A stretch of DNA of 64,000 nt from Ginsengibacter hankyongi (GCF_008710285.1 NZ_VYQF01000002.1:62001-126000), one strand, 5' to 3'; numbered from the stretch's first letter, positions 1 to 9,050 are shown. Notes: a model not told the origin generated them from the sequence alone. Translations and numbers: made by a program.

Positions 1-2565
1 GTTATCCGAATTATCCCTGCTCTTTTTAAAAAGAGAAAAATCACTATCACCAAATTTGTAACTGAATGTTATGCGGAAACTTCTTACGTTCCAGCGGCTG
101 TAAGATTCCTGGTAAAAAGTTTCTGTATTATAAATAACTCCATATCGGTGTGTATTTAAAATATCATTCACACTGAATGTAATGGAGCCCTTATCATTCT
201 TAAATAAATCTTTTCTCAGTCCAAAGTCAGAGTCGAACTGTTCTAATCTTTTCCCCTGCGGAATAACTCTTGGCGATTCATACTGGGCAGTTAATTGAAA
301 ACTTAACTTATTAAAAATAGATGGATGTTCTGTTTCTATTTTATAATTAGCAGAAAGCTTTGAACTCCAGTTCCATCCTTTGTTACTTAAATTTTGCTGG
401 CTTATACCGGCTTTTACATTGCGATAATTTATACTTACCGAAGGAGTAATATCAAAGTTACTGTTGAATTTCTGTTGCAAAGTAAGTTCCATGCCCCACC
501 GGTTTGTGCTTTCAGCATTGATGTACGTGTTTAAAATTGCGTTGGGATCCACAGCTGCATGGTTTAACTGTTGGTATTGTTCAGCAGTTAACGTATCGCT
601 AAACCTGGTAATATCCTGCTGGGTATTACGATAATATACAACACCAAGAAAATTACTTTTATTCTTGAATGTTTTGCTGTAATTAAACTCCATCGAATTG
701 CTAAACTCGGGTTTTAATTTAGGATTACCCTGTTGAATATTCAACGGATCATTTATATCGATGAAGGGGTTTAATTGCCAGAAGTTAGGGCGCCGAACCC
801 TTCTTGAATAATTGAGTTGTATCTCTTCATCATCATTTAATTTTTTTGATAAATAAAGACTTGGAAATAATGCATCCCAAATATTGCTGATCTTATCAGG
901 ATATTCGTAGCCAAATTTTTTGGCGCTGTCAATTAATGTCCCGGTAAATTCAGAATACTCACCCCTTAGCCCCGCCTGGTATCCGATGGTGCTTATTTTG
1001 CCCGTATAGGTAAAATAGGCCGCATGAACCACCTCTGTGTATTTATAATTATTACTAAGAGGCAACCTTGTTTCGGTTCCGTTTACAACTGAGAACGAAT
1101 TAAAATAGCTTGAATAATTATTTACATAACTCTTCAGGCCGGTTTCAATTTTATTCTCATTTTTTAGCGGGTTTACAAAATCAATTTTTGTGGTAAGTTG
1201 GTTGTTATCATTAGCACCATCATTATGTACATTATTCGGATCACTATATAATGAGCCATCCGGCAAGTAAAAATTATTAAGAATATCGGCGTTATCTTTT
1301 ACATTTCCATAATTTAAATTGATGCTCGCATTTAATTCTTCTCCTTCTTTCGGGAACTTGTGTGTATAGTTTGCCTGTGTATTATAACGGTTAAACTGGA
1401 CGTGTTCATTGGATGCCCTGGTACCGTATTTTTCTAAATCTTTATTGCTGTTCAGATATTGCTGATCTTGCATTTGATCATTTACAAAACGGCCTTGCAC
1501 CACACCTTGCGAAAGTGTTAAGGTATTTCTGTTATCGATAAAATAATCTATCCCAAACCTTAAAGAAGTAAATTTCCTATTTCGTTCATTTTTTGAATTT
1601 TGGTTAAAATAATTATCTACCACATTGTTCGTTTTGTTTTGCCTGTAACTTTCACTGTTAGACTTTCCATCGGACTGGTGATAATTTCCGCTGACAAAAA
1701 AATTCAGCTTTCCCTGCCTAAGATTCAGGTTAGCATTACCCGACCATATTCCCTGTGTACCTGCCGCGGCTGAAAGCAGTCCATTTAAACCTGTTCTTTT
1801 ATTTTTCTTAAGAATAATATTAATGATTCCTCCTGTACTTGATGCATCATATTTTGCCGAAGGGTTAGTAATAAGTTCTATTCGGTCAATATTATCCGAA
1901 GGAATTTGTTCAAGAGTTAATATGGTAGGCCGGCCATCTATAAAAATCGTAGGGGAAGAATTTCTTAATTCAACATTTCCATCTACATCAACAGAAACCG
2001 ATGGAATATTTTTCATTACATCAATTGCAGTTCCGCCTTTAGAGGAAATACTTTTATTTACATCAAATATTTTTTTATCAATACCCATTTGCAAGGCTGG
2101 CTTATCCATCACAATAGTTACCGCTTCCAGTTTCGTTGCATTGTGATTCATGACCATATTTCCAAGATCGCGTTCTATAGTTCCTTTAGAGTTTTTGTCC
2201 AAATTAGAAAAGGTAAAAAACTTATTATAACTACTATATCCTACTGCAGATAAAGTAATGTGCAAGCTGTCGAATGCAGGAACATTTTCAAAATTAAAGT
2301 CACCGTTAGGCGCAGTTAATGTAGCAGCAATAATGGAATCTTTCGTTTGAGAATTCAAACCGTTATGTAGCGTTGCAGTAACCTGAACCGAAACAAAAGG
2401 GACTGGCTTTTTGGTTTGTTCATCCACTACTTTTCCATAAAGCTTGTTATGCGGATTAATTTTAATAATCGACGCATCATTATCTGGCAATGGTTCTTTT
2501 TCAACCTGGCATTTTACACTTACAGAAAAAAGAATTGTAACTGAGAGAAGAAAAATATATTTCAT
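1..2565 (-). CDS. TonB-dependent outer-membrane beta-barrel receptor, C-terminus cut by window edge
   Basis: The frame is open for 855 codons from an ATG at 2565 to base 1. Translation gives a signal peptide (residues 1-20, ending VKCQ), a carboxypeptidase-regulatory-like beta-sandwich (about 41-130, beginning KLYGKVVDEQTKKPVPFVSV), a plug domain (about 150-230, with IDVMKNIPSVSVDVDG and IFIDGRP), then a long barrel rich in N, Y and alternating hydrophobic residues. This is the architecture of Bacteroidota outer-membrane receptors of the OMP_b-brl_3 type, energised by TonB. A barrel-like strand (SFRITFSYKFGD) lies close to the edge, so little is missing. The substrate cannot be told from the sequence, and no SusD-like partner is visible. 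The long frame is real: it has family-wide similarity, and antisense frames here are short. Confidence 0.9.
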   Translation of the reverse strand, partial: MKYIFLLSVTILFSVSVKCQVEKEPLPDNDASIIKINPHNKLYGKVVDEQTKKPVPFVSVQVTATLHNGLNSQTKDSIIAATLTAPNGDFNFENVPAFDSLHITLSAVGYSSYNKFFTFSNLDKNSKGTIERDLGNMVMNHNATKLEAVTIVMDKPALQMGIDKKIFDVNKSISSKGGTAIDVMKNIPSVSVDVDGNVELRNSSPTIFIDGRPTILTLEQIPSDNIDRIELITNPSAKYDASSTGGIINIILKKNKRTGLNGLLSAAAGTQGIWSGNANLNLRQGKLNFFVSGNYHQSDGKSNSESYRQNKTNNVVDNYFNQNSKNERNRKFTSLRFGIDYFIDNRNTLTLSQGVVQGRFVNDQMQDQQYLNSNKDLEKYGTRASNEHVQFNRYNTQANYTHKFPKEGEELNASINLNYGNVKDNADILNNFYLPDGSLYSDPNNVHNDGANDNNQLTTKIDFVNPLKNENKIETGLKSYVNNYSSYFNSFSVVNGTETRLPLSNNYKYTEVVHAAYFTYTGKISTIGYQAGLRGEYSEFTGTLIDSAKKFGYEYPDKISNIWDALFPSLYLSKKLNDDEEIQLNYSRRVRRPNFWQLNPFIDINDPLNIQQGNPKLKPEFSNSMEFNYSKTFKNKSNFLGVVYYRNTQQDITRFSDTLTAEQYQQLNHAAVDPNAILNTYINAESTNRWGMELTLQQKFNSNFDITPSVSINYRNVKAGISQQNLSNKGWNWSSKLSANYKIETEHPSIFNKLSFQLTAQYESPRVIPQGKRLEQFDSDFGLRKDLFKNDKGSITFSVNDILNTHRYGVIYNTETFYQESYSRWNVRSFRITFSYKFGDSDFSLFKKSRDNSDN

Positions 2566-2733
2566 AGTGGTTAAAAAATGAGGCTATTGCTTTAGCATAC
2601 CAAACGAAAAAATCAGGAACAAAGCACGATGTATATTACCTGGATAATTATGTTCAGGAGTTGCAAATTTACAAAATGATAATGATTGAAACTTGTATTA
2701 CTGTTATTAATATTGTTTGATAAGAATTTCTAA

Positions 2734-2760
2734 ATAAAAAAACCGGCACTGGCCGGTTTA
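2734..2760 (-). terminator. Rho-independent terminator of the DUF6515 gene
   Basis: A 7-bp stem, AACCGGC with GCCGGTT, around a short loop is followed on the minus strand by a run of seven T. It lies about 45 bases past the stop of the gene at 2803-4014. Confidence 0.75.
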
Positions 2761-2802
2761 AAATCTAAATTACAACTATTATTAAAATAAAACTTAACTA
2801 AC

Positions 2803-4014
2803 TTATTTTCCTACTACTTTATATTGAACAACTCCACCCTCGCTTTCTTCTTTAAGATAAGTATTATCTGGTGAAACATACATTTCTTCACCATTAATAG
2901 TTACTACCTTGGAACCTTCAGGTAATTGGCTTATCGTATCTCCCATCTGCAAAGAAGAAGACGGCGGCTCATTCAAAGTATTGTCGTTATTAGCGTTATC
3001 ATTATTATAATTATCTGTATTATTCAAATCACTTTCATCCGTATTATTTACTTCACCGTTTTTACCCACAACCGTGTAAATCGTACGGCCATTTGAATCC
3101 CTGTCTTCTTTATAATAAGTGCCATTAAGTTCGTAGAGTTTTTCTCCATTAAGTATTACAGACCTTGCACCTTGTGGTAAATTATAAACCGATGCGCCCA
3201 AAGGTGCATCTACTACTTCGTAATAATCATCGTATTGCCTGTAGTAAATTCCATTATAATAATAGTATGGATAACCACCCAGGTTAAAACTATAATAGCC
3301 ATAAGGAAGTACTCCTATATGAATTCCAAACGGAGGAAATATCGGTTGATAATAGCCGGAATAATAGCCATAAAAGAATCCATTATTATAATAGTAAGGG
3401 TAACCACCAAAACGGATAGAAATATAACTTCTTGGAATAACAGTATATCTTGTACCGTACCTGAAGGAATATCTTCTGTTATTAAAACTATAATAACCAC
3501 CGCCATAGTACCTGTTGCTGTATCGGTAATTATTATAACGGTAATTGTTATAGCGCCCTGATGATATTCTGTCCCGGTCATATCCTGATGATATTCTATC
3601 CCTGTAATATCCCGATGCTATTCTTTCCCTATCATATCCAGACGACATTCTATCCCTGTTATAGCCGGAACTCGCAACGGCGTCGTTTCGCCTTGTATCA
3701 GGTAAGTCCCGGTTTACTCTTGTATCGTTTCTTCTTACTGCACTTCTTTGAGAAAAAACCCGGTTGTTATCATTCCGGCCTGGAGTAAATATTCGTTCAT
3801 TACCCTGACCAGGATTAAAAGAATTATTTCTGTTTGCATTGTTTTGACGAAAGGTTCTGGTTTCAGAAAAACTACGGTTATTTCCGCGCTGCGGAGATAC
3901 ATTTGATTCGCGGTTTCCACGGCTACCGTTGTCGCGGCCTCTTTGTGCTTCAGCATAATTAAAAACTCCTGCAGTTAGACTACCGAAGAGTATCATACCA
4001 ATAATTGTTTTCAT
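2803..4014 (-). CDS. DUF6515 family secreted protein, Arg/Asn/Tyr-rich with internal repeats
   Basis: This 403-residue protein has a signal peptide (cleavage near AEAQ, residue 24). An Arg/Asn/Ser-rich stretch follows (25-125), then four 9-residue repeats of the type RISSGYDRD (about 117-153), and a Tyr/Gly-rich segment (150-260) including the GYPYYYYNGIYYR motif typical of DUF6515 proteins. The C-terminus holds two copies of a roughly 45-residue module (about 270-320 and 358-403), each with LPxGxxxVxxNGExxY and ending YxVVGK. The family is found in the Bacteroidota envelope and has no known biochemical role. The repetitive Arg/Tyr composition suggests a surface or matrix protein; that is inference. 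It is transcribed alone: its own terminator lies downstream and a promoter-like box upstream. Confidence 0.8.
   Translation of the reverse strand: MKTIIGMILFGSLTAGVFNYAEAQRGRDNGSRGNRESNVSPQRGNNRSFSETRTFRQNNANRNNSFNPGQGNERIFTPGRNDNNRVFSQRSAVRRNDTRVNRDLPDTRRNDAVASSGYNRDRMSSGYDRERIASGYYRDRISSGYDRDRISSGRYNNYRYNNYRYSNRYYGGGYYSFNNRRYSFRYGTRYTVIPRSYISIRFGGYPYYYNNGFFYGYYSGYYQPIFPPFGIHIGVLPYGYYSFNLGGYPYYYYNGIYYRQYDDYYEVVDAPLGASVYNLPQGARSVILNGEKLYELNGTYYKEDRDSNGRTIYTVVGKNGEVNNTDESDLNNTDNYNNDNANNDNTLNEPPSSSLQMGDTISQLPEGSKVVTINGEEMYVSPDNTYLKEESEGGVVQYKVVGK
3558..3665 (-). repeat. Four tandem 27-bp coding repeats in the DUF6515 gene
   Basis: Units start at 3558, 3585, 3612 and 3639 with a 27-bp period and moderate divergence. 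They encode nine-residue units of the pattern RISSGYDRD, so copy-number changes keep the frame. Confidence 0.85.
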
Positions 4015-4043
4015 AAATTTTTTTTTGTAGAGATTATCATACT

Positions 4044-4051
4044 CAAATTTA
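4044..4051 (-). promoter_or_regulatory. Candidate -7 box (TAAATTTG) for the DUF6515 gene
   Basis: It matches the Bacteroidota -7 consensus TAnnTTTG on the minus strand, 29 bases before the ATG at 4014. No TTG is seen at the -33 distance. A long inverted repeat (4047-4090) overlaps it. Confidence 0.4.
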
Positions 4052-4090
4052 ACCTAATTATTCATCCTTAAATAGTGAATAATGTTAAAT
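4047..4090. repeat. Long inverted repeat overlapping the DUF6515 promoter
   Basis: The outer arms ATTTAAC and GTTAAAT and inner arms ATTATTCA and TGAATAAT make 15 paired bases, with a 3-base bulge on one side and an 11-base centre. It lies between the lactonase stop and the DUF6515 start, overlapping the -7 box. No U-run follows on the minus strand, so an operator or RNA structure fits better than a terminator. Confidence 0.55.
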
Positions 4091-4132
4091 AAAAGCGTGC
4101 TTAAACTATAGACTATAGCCGACAAGTAATGT

Positions 4133-5257
4133 TTAATTATTTAGCCTGATCATCTGGAGGCAAACGGGCTTCGGCAATCTAATTTGATCTTTAGTTTCAT
4201 GTAACAAACCGGTTTTTTTATCTCTTTTAAAGATTACGATGTTGTCACTGTCCTGGTTCGCAACCAACAAATAATTACCTGAAGGATCTATAATAAAATT
4301 ACGCGGCGCTTTTCCAAAAACAGGTTGATAACCGATAAGTTTTAATTTTCCTGTTGATGAGTTAACTGAAAAAATTGTAATAGTATTTTCGTCTCCCCTG
4401 TTGGAAGCATATAAGAATTTGCCATCGGGTGATACAAAAACCTCTGCGCTTCCTAATGTTCCTTTAAATCCTTCTGGATGAGTGGGAAGTTCCTGTATTG
4501 CTTTTAGTTTTCCATTGTTATAACTATATGCAGTAACGGTGCCGCCCATTTCATGAATGAGATACGCAAATTTTCCATTTGGGTGAAATGTTATATGTCT
4601 TGGTCCACTTCCCGGCGTGGCATTTATAAACGGAGGAGATGCTGGCTGAAGAGGTTTTTTTACAGAAGAATTAAATTTATAAATCATAACCTTATCCATT
4701 CCTAAGTCGGGTGTAAATAAATAATTATTATCAGGTGAAAAAACGGTTTCATGTACGTGTGCTTTTTCTTGCCTCTCTTTATTGATGCTGCTTCCCGAAT
4801 GCTGTATCAATTGACTATAGGTTTGTAATGATCCATTTTTATTTATTGGAAAAACAGCAGCGCTTCCACTGCTATAATTGGCTACTGCAACCCATTTATT
4901 GCCATAACTTGCGGCTATATAACATGGATCATCTCCCCCTGATAATACAGTATTTAAAAATTTTAACTTCCCATTAATTTTATTAAAAGAGAAAGCACTT
5001 ACTCTTCCGGGCTTGGCACCGTTAGTTTCATTTACAGCATACACGAAATTTCCGTTGCGAGATAAAGTAATGTACGATGGATTGGTAATAGTATCTGTAT
5101 TGCTTACCCATTTTGCTTTGCCGGTTTGTGCATCGAAGTTATACACATAAATACCCTTGCTTCCTGTTCCGGTATAGGTTCCAATTAATAAATAATATTT
5201 TTGTGCGAAGCTGTATGAAGAGCATAATAAGAAAAAAAACAGAATAGAGAGCCTCAT
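4133..5257 (-). CDS. Lactonase family (6-phosphogluconolactonase-like) seven-bladed beta-propeller, secreted
   Basis: I chose the ATG at 5257 (374 residues) because it opens directly with a signal peptide (MRLSILFFFLLCSSYSFAQ). An upstream in-frame start at 5308 would bury it. The rest is a lactonase/YkgB-like propeller with repeated blade motifs such as YLLIGTYTGTGSKGIYVY, SPDNNYLFTPDLG, GSGPRHITFHPNGKFAYLIHE and EVFVSPDGKFLYASNRGDENTI. Relatives hydrolyse sugar lactones (6-phosphogluconolactonase in E. coli Pgl), but many members of this secreted group are uncharacterised, so the substrate is open. It sits upstream of the DUF6515 gene and downstream of acylphosphatase, each apparently with its own promoter. 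Confidence 0.85.
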   Translation of the reverse strand: MRLSILFFFLLCSSYSFAQKYYLLIGTYTGTGSKGIYVYNFDAQTGKAKWVSNTDTITNPSYITLSRNGNFVYAVNETNGAKPGRVSAFSFNKINGKLKFLNTVLSGGDDPCYIAASYGNKWVAVANYSSGSAAVFPINKNGSLQTYSQLIQHSGSSINKERQEKAHVHETVFSPDNNYLFTPDLGMDKVMIYKFNSSVKKPLQPASPPFINATPGSGPRHITFHPNGKFAYLIHEMGGTVTAYSYNNGKLKAIQELPTHPEGFKGTLGSAEVFVSPDGKFLYASNRGDENTITIFSVNSSTGKLKLIGYQPVFGKAPRNFIIDPSGNYLLVANQDSDNIVIFKRDKKTGLLHETKDQIRLPKPVCLQMIRLNN

Positions 5258-5344
5258 AATTTTGGGATTCAGAGATGAAAAAAATATGGTTACAATTAAG
5301 ACATACAATTTAGCATTGTAAATTTTAAAAGAAAATTATTAGTA

Positions 5345-5352
5345 CAAAAATA
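5345..5352 (-). promoter_or_regulatory. Candidate -7 box (TATTTTTG) upstream of the lactonase gene
   Basis: A full match to TAnnTTTG on the minus strand, in the gap between acyP and the lactonase gene, about 88 bases before the chosen ATG. No -33 TTG at consensus spacing was found. Confidence 0.3.
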
Positions 5353-5366
5353 TTTTATAAAAATTT

Positions 5367-5636
5367 TTATCTAATTACTTCGAACCCTTCGAACATTTGC
5401 AATTCAATATTAGTAATGATAACATTTTCCACGTGGGCCTTTTCAGGGCCGCGTTTACACCACGCTATAAACTTTTCAACATCTTCTCTTTTCCCCGTTA
5501 TAAGTGCTTCCACTTTATCGTCATAAGTATTTTTTATCCATCCGGAAATTTTATGAAGACTGGCAATTTCTTTTGCACTAGCACGAAAAAAAACTCCTTG
5601 TACTTTCCCGGAAATTTTTAAATGAACAGTTTTCAT
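5367..5636 (-). CDS. acyP: Acylphosphatase
   Basis: The 89-residue protein has the full acylphosphatase fold signature. The phosphate-binding loop is GKVQGVFFR with catalytic Arg18, and the catalytic Asn is N36 in SGWIKNTYDDKVEA. Length is normal for the family (about 90). It hydrolyses the carboxyl-phosphate bond of acyl phosphates in the cytosol; its physiological substrate is usually unknown. Placement beside galactokinase may be chance. A TACCTTTG box ends four bases before the ATG, implying a very short or absent leader. Confidence 0.93.
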   Translation of the reverse strand: MKTVHLKISGKVQGVFFRASAKEIASLHKISGWIKNTYDDKVEALITGKREDVEKFIAWCKRGPEKAHVENVIITNIELQMFEGFEVIR

Positions 5637-5640
5637 TCCT

Positions 5641-5648
5641 CAAAGGTA
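5641..5648 (-). promoter_or_regulatory. Candidate -7 box (TACCTTTG) for acyP
   Basis: A full match to TAnnTTTG on the minus strand with only AGGA between it and the ATG. If used, the transcript would be leaderless or nearly so. Confidence 0.45.
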
Positions 5649-5718
5649 AAATGAGATAATAATTTTAAAACATGATTGCCGACGGCTACTATTTTTTAGC
5701 CTCGCAAAACAATATAAA

Positions 5719-6888
5719 TTAGTACGAGAGAATTTCAGTTCCATTTTCAATAGAGGCCACATAATAAGTAAGTGGCAATTTCATTTCATGTTCATAAGCA
5801 GGCTTTATAGCTTCTATAAGTTTATCAATCTCTGTTTCGTTTACAACGTTGATAACACAACCTCCGAAACCACCGCCCATCATTCGTGCGCCAATTACGG
5901 CATTCTTATTTCTTACAAAGTCAACAAGGTAATCAAGTTCTTTGCAACTAACTTCATACATTTTACTCAATCCATCGTGCGTTTCAAACATTTTTTTACC
6001 TAATGAATATATATCTCCTCTTTGCAGATCTTCACAACCTTTTAATAAACGATTAATTTCCTGTACAATAAACCTGCTTCTTTTATCAATGATTTTGTCC
6101 TTTGGAAGCACATATTTATCCAGCATGGCTTCTGTTACATCACGCAGTGAATGAACATTTGGTTCAAATTCTTTAATCCACATAACTGCCTGGTTGCATT
6201 CCTTTCTCCGGGTATTGTATTCCGACGAGGCAAGTGAGTGTTTTACATTCGTATCTAAGAGTAATATTTTTATTCCTTCGAGTTTAAACGGAAAATATGC
6301 GTACTCAAAAGAACGGCAATCCAACTTAATTACATGATCCTTTTTCCCCATCATTGAAGCGAACTGATCCATAATACCACACATGACACCGGCATATTCG
6401 TGTTCCGCTTTCTGCGCCATTTTTACCATCTCAAGCCTGTCAAAATTAGTGCGCAATAATTCATTCAAAGCAAATACTGTGGCGCATTCCACCGCAGCTG
6501 ATGAAGAAAGGCCGGCACCAATTGGTACATCGCTGGTAAGTATTGCATTAAATCCTTTTAATTCAATTCCCTTGTTTTGAAACTGAGCCACCGGGCCTAA
6601 AATATAATTTGGCCAACTGACATCATTGACAGGTTTAAGATCATTTAGTGAAATTGAAAAAGTTTCATTTAAGTCCTCAGCTCTTAAATGTATTTCATCA
6701 TCATTTCTTAACGAGATTGCGAGATATGCGGCTTTGTCAATCGACGCCGGAAGTACAAAACCTTCATTATAATCAGTGTGTTCTCCGATTATATTTATCC
6801 GACCCGGCGATTTAACTACAAGAGGTTTATTGCCATATAGCTCAACAAATTTCTGTGCTACTTTATCTACGATATTATTTTCACTCAT
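5719..6888 (-). CDS. galK: Galactokinase
   Basis: The 389-residue GHMP kinase phosphorylates alpha-D-galactose to galactose 1-phosphate, the first committed Leloir step. The galactokinase signature PGRINIIGEHTDY is at 28-40 (catalytic Arg30). The ATP-binding motif PIGAGLSSSAA is at 122-132, the catalytic Asp is D174 in CGIMDQ, and the C-terminal GHMP motif MGGGFGGC is near 345. Length matches GalK. No galT, galE or galM neighbour is present, so the rest of the pathway is elsewhere. It is followed by mnmE upstream on the same strand with a 90-base gap. Confidence 0.95.
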   Translation of the reverse strand: MSENNIVDKVAQKFVELYGNKPLVVKSPGRINIIGEHTDYNEGFVLPASIDKAAYLAISLRNDDEIHLRAEDLNETFSISLNDLKPVNDVSWPNYILGPVAQFQNKGIELKGFNAILTSDVPIGAGLSSSAAVECATVFALNELLRTNFDRLEMVKMAQKAEHEYAGVMCGIMDQFASMMGKKDHVIKLDCRSFEYAYFPFKLEGIKILLLDTNVKHSLASSEYNTRRKECNQAVMWIKEFEPNVHSLRDVTEAMLDKYVLPKDKIIDKRSRFIVQEINRLLKGCEDLQRGDIYSLGKKMFETHDGLSKMYEVSCKELDYLVDFVRNKNAVIGARMMGGGFGGCVINVVNETEIDKLIEAIKPAYEHEMKLPLTYYVASIENGTEILSY

Positions 6889-6978
6889 TTTTACTTTTCC
6901 TATGTTTAATTAAATATAACGATATACCATACCCGAATTTTTAACTATACGCCTTATAACTAGAACTTATGGAGGCAA

Positions 6979-8364
6979 TTATTTCCCGATACAGAATTTA
7001 CTAAATATGTAATCCAGCATATCTTCATTTGATATTTCCCCGGTAATTTCTCCAAGAAAATGAAGACACCTGCGAATATCTTGTGATAACAGGTCTCCTG
7101 GCAATTTATTTTCAATTCCCCTTTTTATTTCGAGAAGCGAAGCCTGCACTTCCTTAAGCGCACTGTAATGACGGGCATTTGTAATTACTACATTTTCTGA
7201 TAAGTTAGAACCACCGGTAACAATAGTGAATAACTTTTCTTTGAGTATTTCAATACCCCAGCTCATTTTTCCTGAAATAAAAACAGCTTCTTTAAATGTT
7301 TCTTTGCAATGTTGTAGCAATATTTCATCACTGCTATCTATTTTATTGGCAACAGGAATCACATTACTGTTTTGCTTTTTAATATCGCTGATAAGAGAAA
7401 TAATTTCATCATCCTTAAATGTATTTATATCGAATAGATACAAAACGATATCAGCCTGCTGTATTTTTTCTTTGCTTTTTAAAACACCCATGTTTTCAAT
7501 CAAATCTGCAGAATGCTCACGAATACCCGCAGTGTCAATAAGCCTGAATAAGATTCCATTAATGTTTATCACTTCTTCTATAGTGTCTCTTGTAGTACCC
7601 GCAATCTCACTTACAATGGCCCTATTTTCATTAAGAAAGGTATTTAATAAAGTTGATTTACCTGCATTAGGACTTCCTACTATTGCCACACTTACTCCAT
7701 TCTTTATAACATTTCCCAATTTAAAAGACTGTAATAGATTTTTTACAGTTGCTGCCAACTCATCCAACAGATCAAGAAACTTTTGCCTGTCTGCAAACTC
7801 TACATCTTCTTCACTAAAATCAAGTTCCAACTCAATTAAAGCAGAGAACTGAATCAGGCGTTCTCTCATTGCTTTTAAAATAAGAGAAAAGCCACCCCTC
7901 ATATTTTTTAATGCCGCGTTTTGTGATGCCGTTGTATTACTGGCAATAAGGTCTGCAACAGACTCAGCCTGGATAAGATCTAACTTGCCATTAAGGAAAG
8001 CCCTTTGTGTAAATTCACCTGCTTTAGCAAGCCGTGCCCCGTTATTAATGAGCGCATTAATTATCTTTTGTTGAACATAAGGCGAACCATGACAACTTAT
8101 TTCAATAACATCTTCTCCTGTGTAGGACGATGGTGCTTTAAAAATTGAAATTACTACTTCATCCAGCACTTCATTACCGTCTTTTAAATATCCAACATGG
8201 AGCGTGTTAGGCCGCTGAATTTTTAGATCTTTTGACGGAAATAATTTATTAGTTATTTCAAATGATTGATGTCCACTTAATCTTATTACACCAATTGCTC
8301 CAATACCAGGCGGTGTAGCAATTGCCACAATTGTATCATCCCATTCGGAAAATTTTCCATCCAT
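6979..8364 (-). CDS. mnmE: tRNA uridine-5-carboxymethylaminomethyl modification GTPase MnmE
   Basis: The 461-residue protein has all three MnmE parts: the N-terminal formyl-THF-binding domain (1-120, DTIVAIATPPGIGAIGVIRLSG), a helical domain, and an inserted G domain. G motifs are GSPNAGKST (230-238), GTTRD (256-260), DTAG (277-280) and NKID. The C-terminus ends FCIGK, retaining the catalytic cysteine of the CxGK motif. With MnmG it installs the (carboxymethyl)aminomethyl group on U34 of certain tRNAs. No MnmG gene lies nearby. Confidence 0.97.
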   Translation of the reverse strand: MDGKFSEWDDTIVAIATPPGIGAIGVIRLSGHQSFEITNKLFPSKDLKIQRPNTLHVGYLKDGNEVLDEVVISIFKAPSSYTGEDVIEISCHGSPYVQQKIINALINNGARLAKAGEFTQRAFLNGKLDLIQAESVADLIASNTTASQNAALKNMRGGFSLILKAMRERLIQFSALIELELDFSEEDVEFADRQKFLDLLDELAATVKNLLQSFKLGNVIKNGVSVAIVGSPNAGKSTLLNTFLNENRAIVSEIAGTTRDTIEEVININGILFRLIDTAGIREHSADLIENMGVLKSKEKIQQADIVLYLFDINTFKDDEIISLISDIKKQNSNVIPVANKIDSSDEILLQHCKETFKEAVFISGKMSWGIEILKEKLFTIVTGGSNLSENVVITNARHYSALKEVQASLLEIKRGIENKLPGDLLSQDIRRCLHFLGEITGEISNEDMLDYIFSKFCIGK

Positions 8365-8441
8365 TTTGTAAAGATAAGAAAGCGTTTGTAGCCTGTGGTG
8401 AAGATGGTGAAGTTAATAACCGAAACATAGTTTTTGAGATA

Positions 8442-8918
8442 TTATTTTGAATTCATAACAAAATAATGGCTTATATCATTTATTTGAATTTCATCCATTG
8501 CATCGATAAAATTTTTATAAGTTGCCTGGTCTTGCGGGTAAATGATTACAGTAGTTTCTGAACTGTTTCCTAAAATCGACGCAACTTTTTTTTGTTTCTG
8601 CTGAATAACAAAACGAAGGTTTTTAAAAGTGCAATACTTATTAATTACTTTATCAGGATCAGATCCATCAACATATTTAATGGAATCATTTCGTGTAAGC
8701 GTAAGCGTAAGTACAGCATTTCATTTAACCAGAATTTTAGCAGCACTATCTTTTGGCAAAATAAGATTTGTCATTGTTGGCTCTGAAAGAGTCGTAGTTA
8801 ATATAAAAAAAGTTATCAGCAGAAAACCAAGATCAACCATCGGTGTAAGGTCAACCTTGATTAATTGTCCTGATGAATATCTTTTTGATCTGCGGGTGGT
8901 TTCTTCAAACTGTGCCAT
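8442..8918 (-). pseudogene. Third exbD-like gene interrupted by an in-frame TGA
   Basis: The frame starts at 8918 with an ExbD N-terminus ([21 protein letters not shown], then [17 protein letters not shown]) and meets TGA at 8721-8723 after 65 codons. The same frame then continues without a further stop to TAA at 8442-8444. That second part aligns with the intact ExbD at 9922-10452: NAVLTLTL matches the GSLTLML region, and IYPQDQATYKNFIDAMDEIQINDISHY matches its KPDKDATYKNAVDVLDEMTINDIGRY. One nonsense change therefore separates the two halves; no frameshift is needed. A hexamer repeat (gtaagc, about three times) lies just past the stop. It follows the tonB terminator, so it may be poorly transcribed. 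Alternatives are readthrough, a sequencing error, or a short TM-only peptide. Confidence 0.8.
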
Positions 8919-9000
8919 AGTTTTTTTTATTTAAGATGCACGAACCAGGAGATTACATAAGAAGGTAATTGAAATAAAAGTAATCTCAAAAACTATAGCA

Positions 9001-9030
9001 AAAAAAAGAGATGCTAAAAAGCATCTCTTT
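9001..9030 (-). terminator. Rho-independent terminator after tonB
   Basis: A perfect 10-bp stem, AAAGAGATGC with GCATCTCTTT, around a 6-base loop continues into a T-run on the minus strand. It starts about 20 bases past the tonB stop and separates the exb/ton operon from the broken exbD copy. Confidence 0.9.
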
Positions 9031-9050
9031 ATAAATTAAATAAAAACAAA

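Noticed and set aside
1823-2146. A 107-codon plus-strand frame
   Set aside because: It is antisense to the plug domain of the TonB-dependent receptor, which is open throughout on the minus strand.
7226-7852. A 208-codon open frame on the plus strand
   Set aside because: It is antisense to mnmE, whose motifs are complete; the frame has no recognisable domain.
8592-8934. Two small plus-strand frames over the broken exbD
   Set aside because: They are reverse-strand shadows; the minus strand shows clear ExbD homology.
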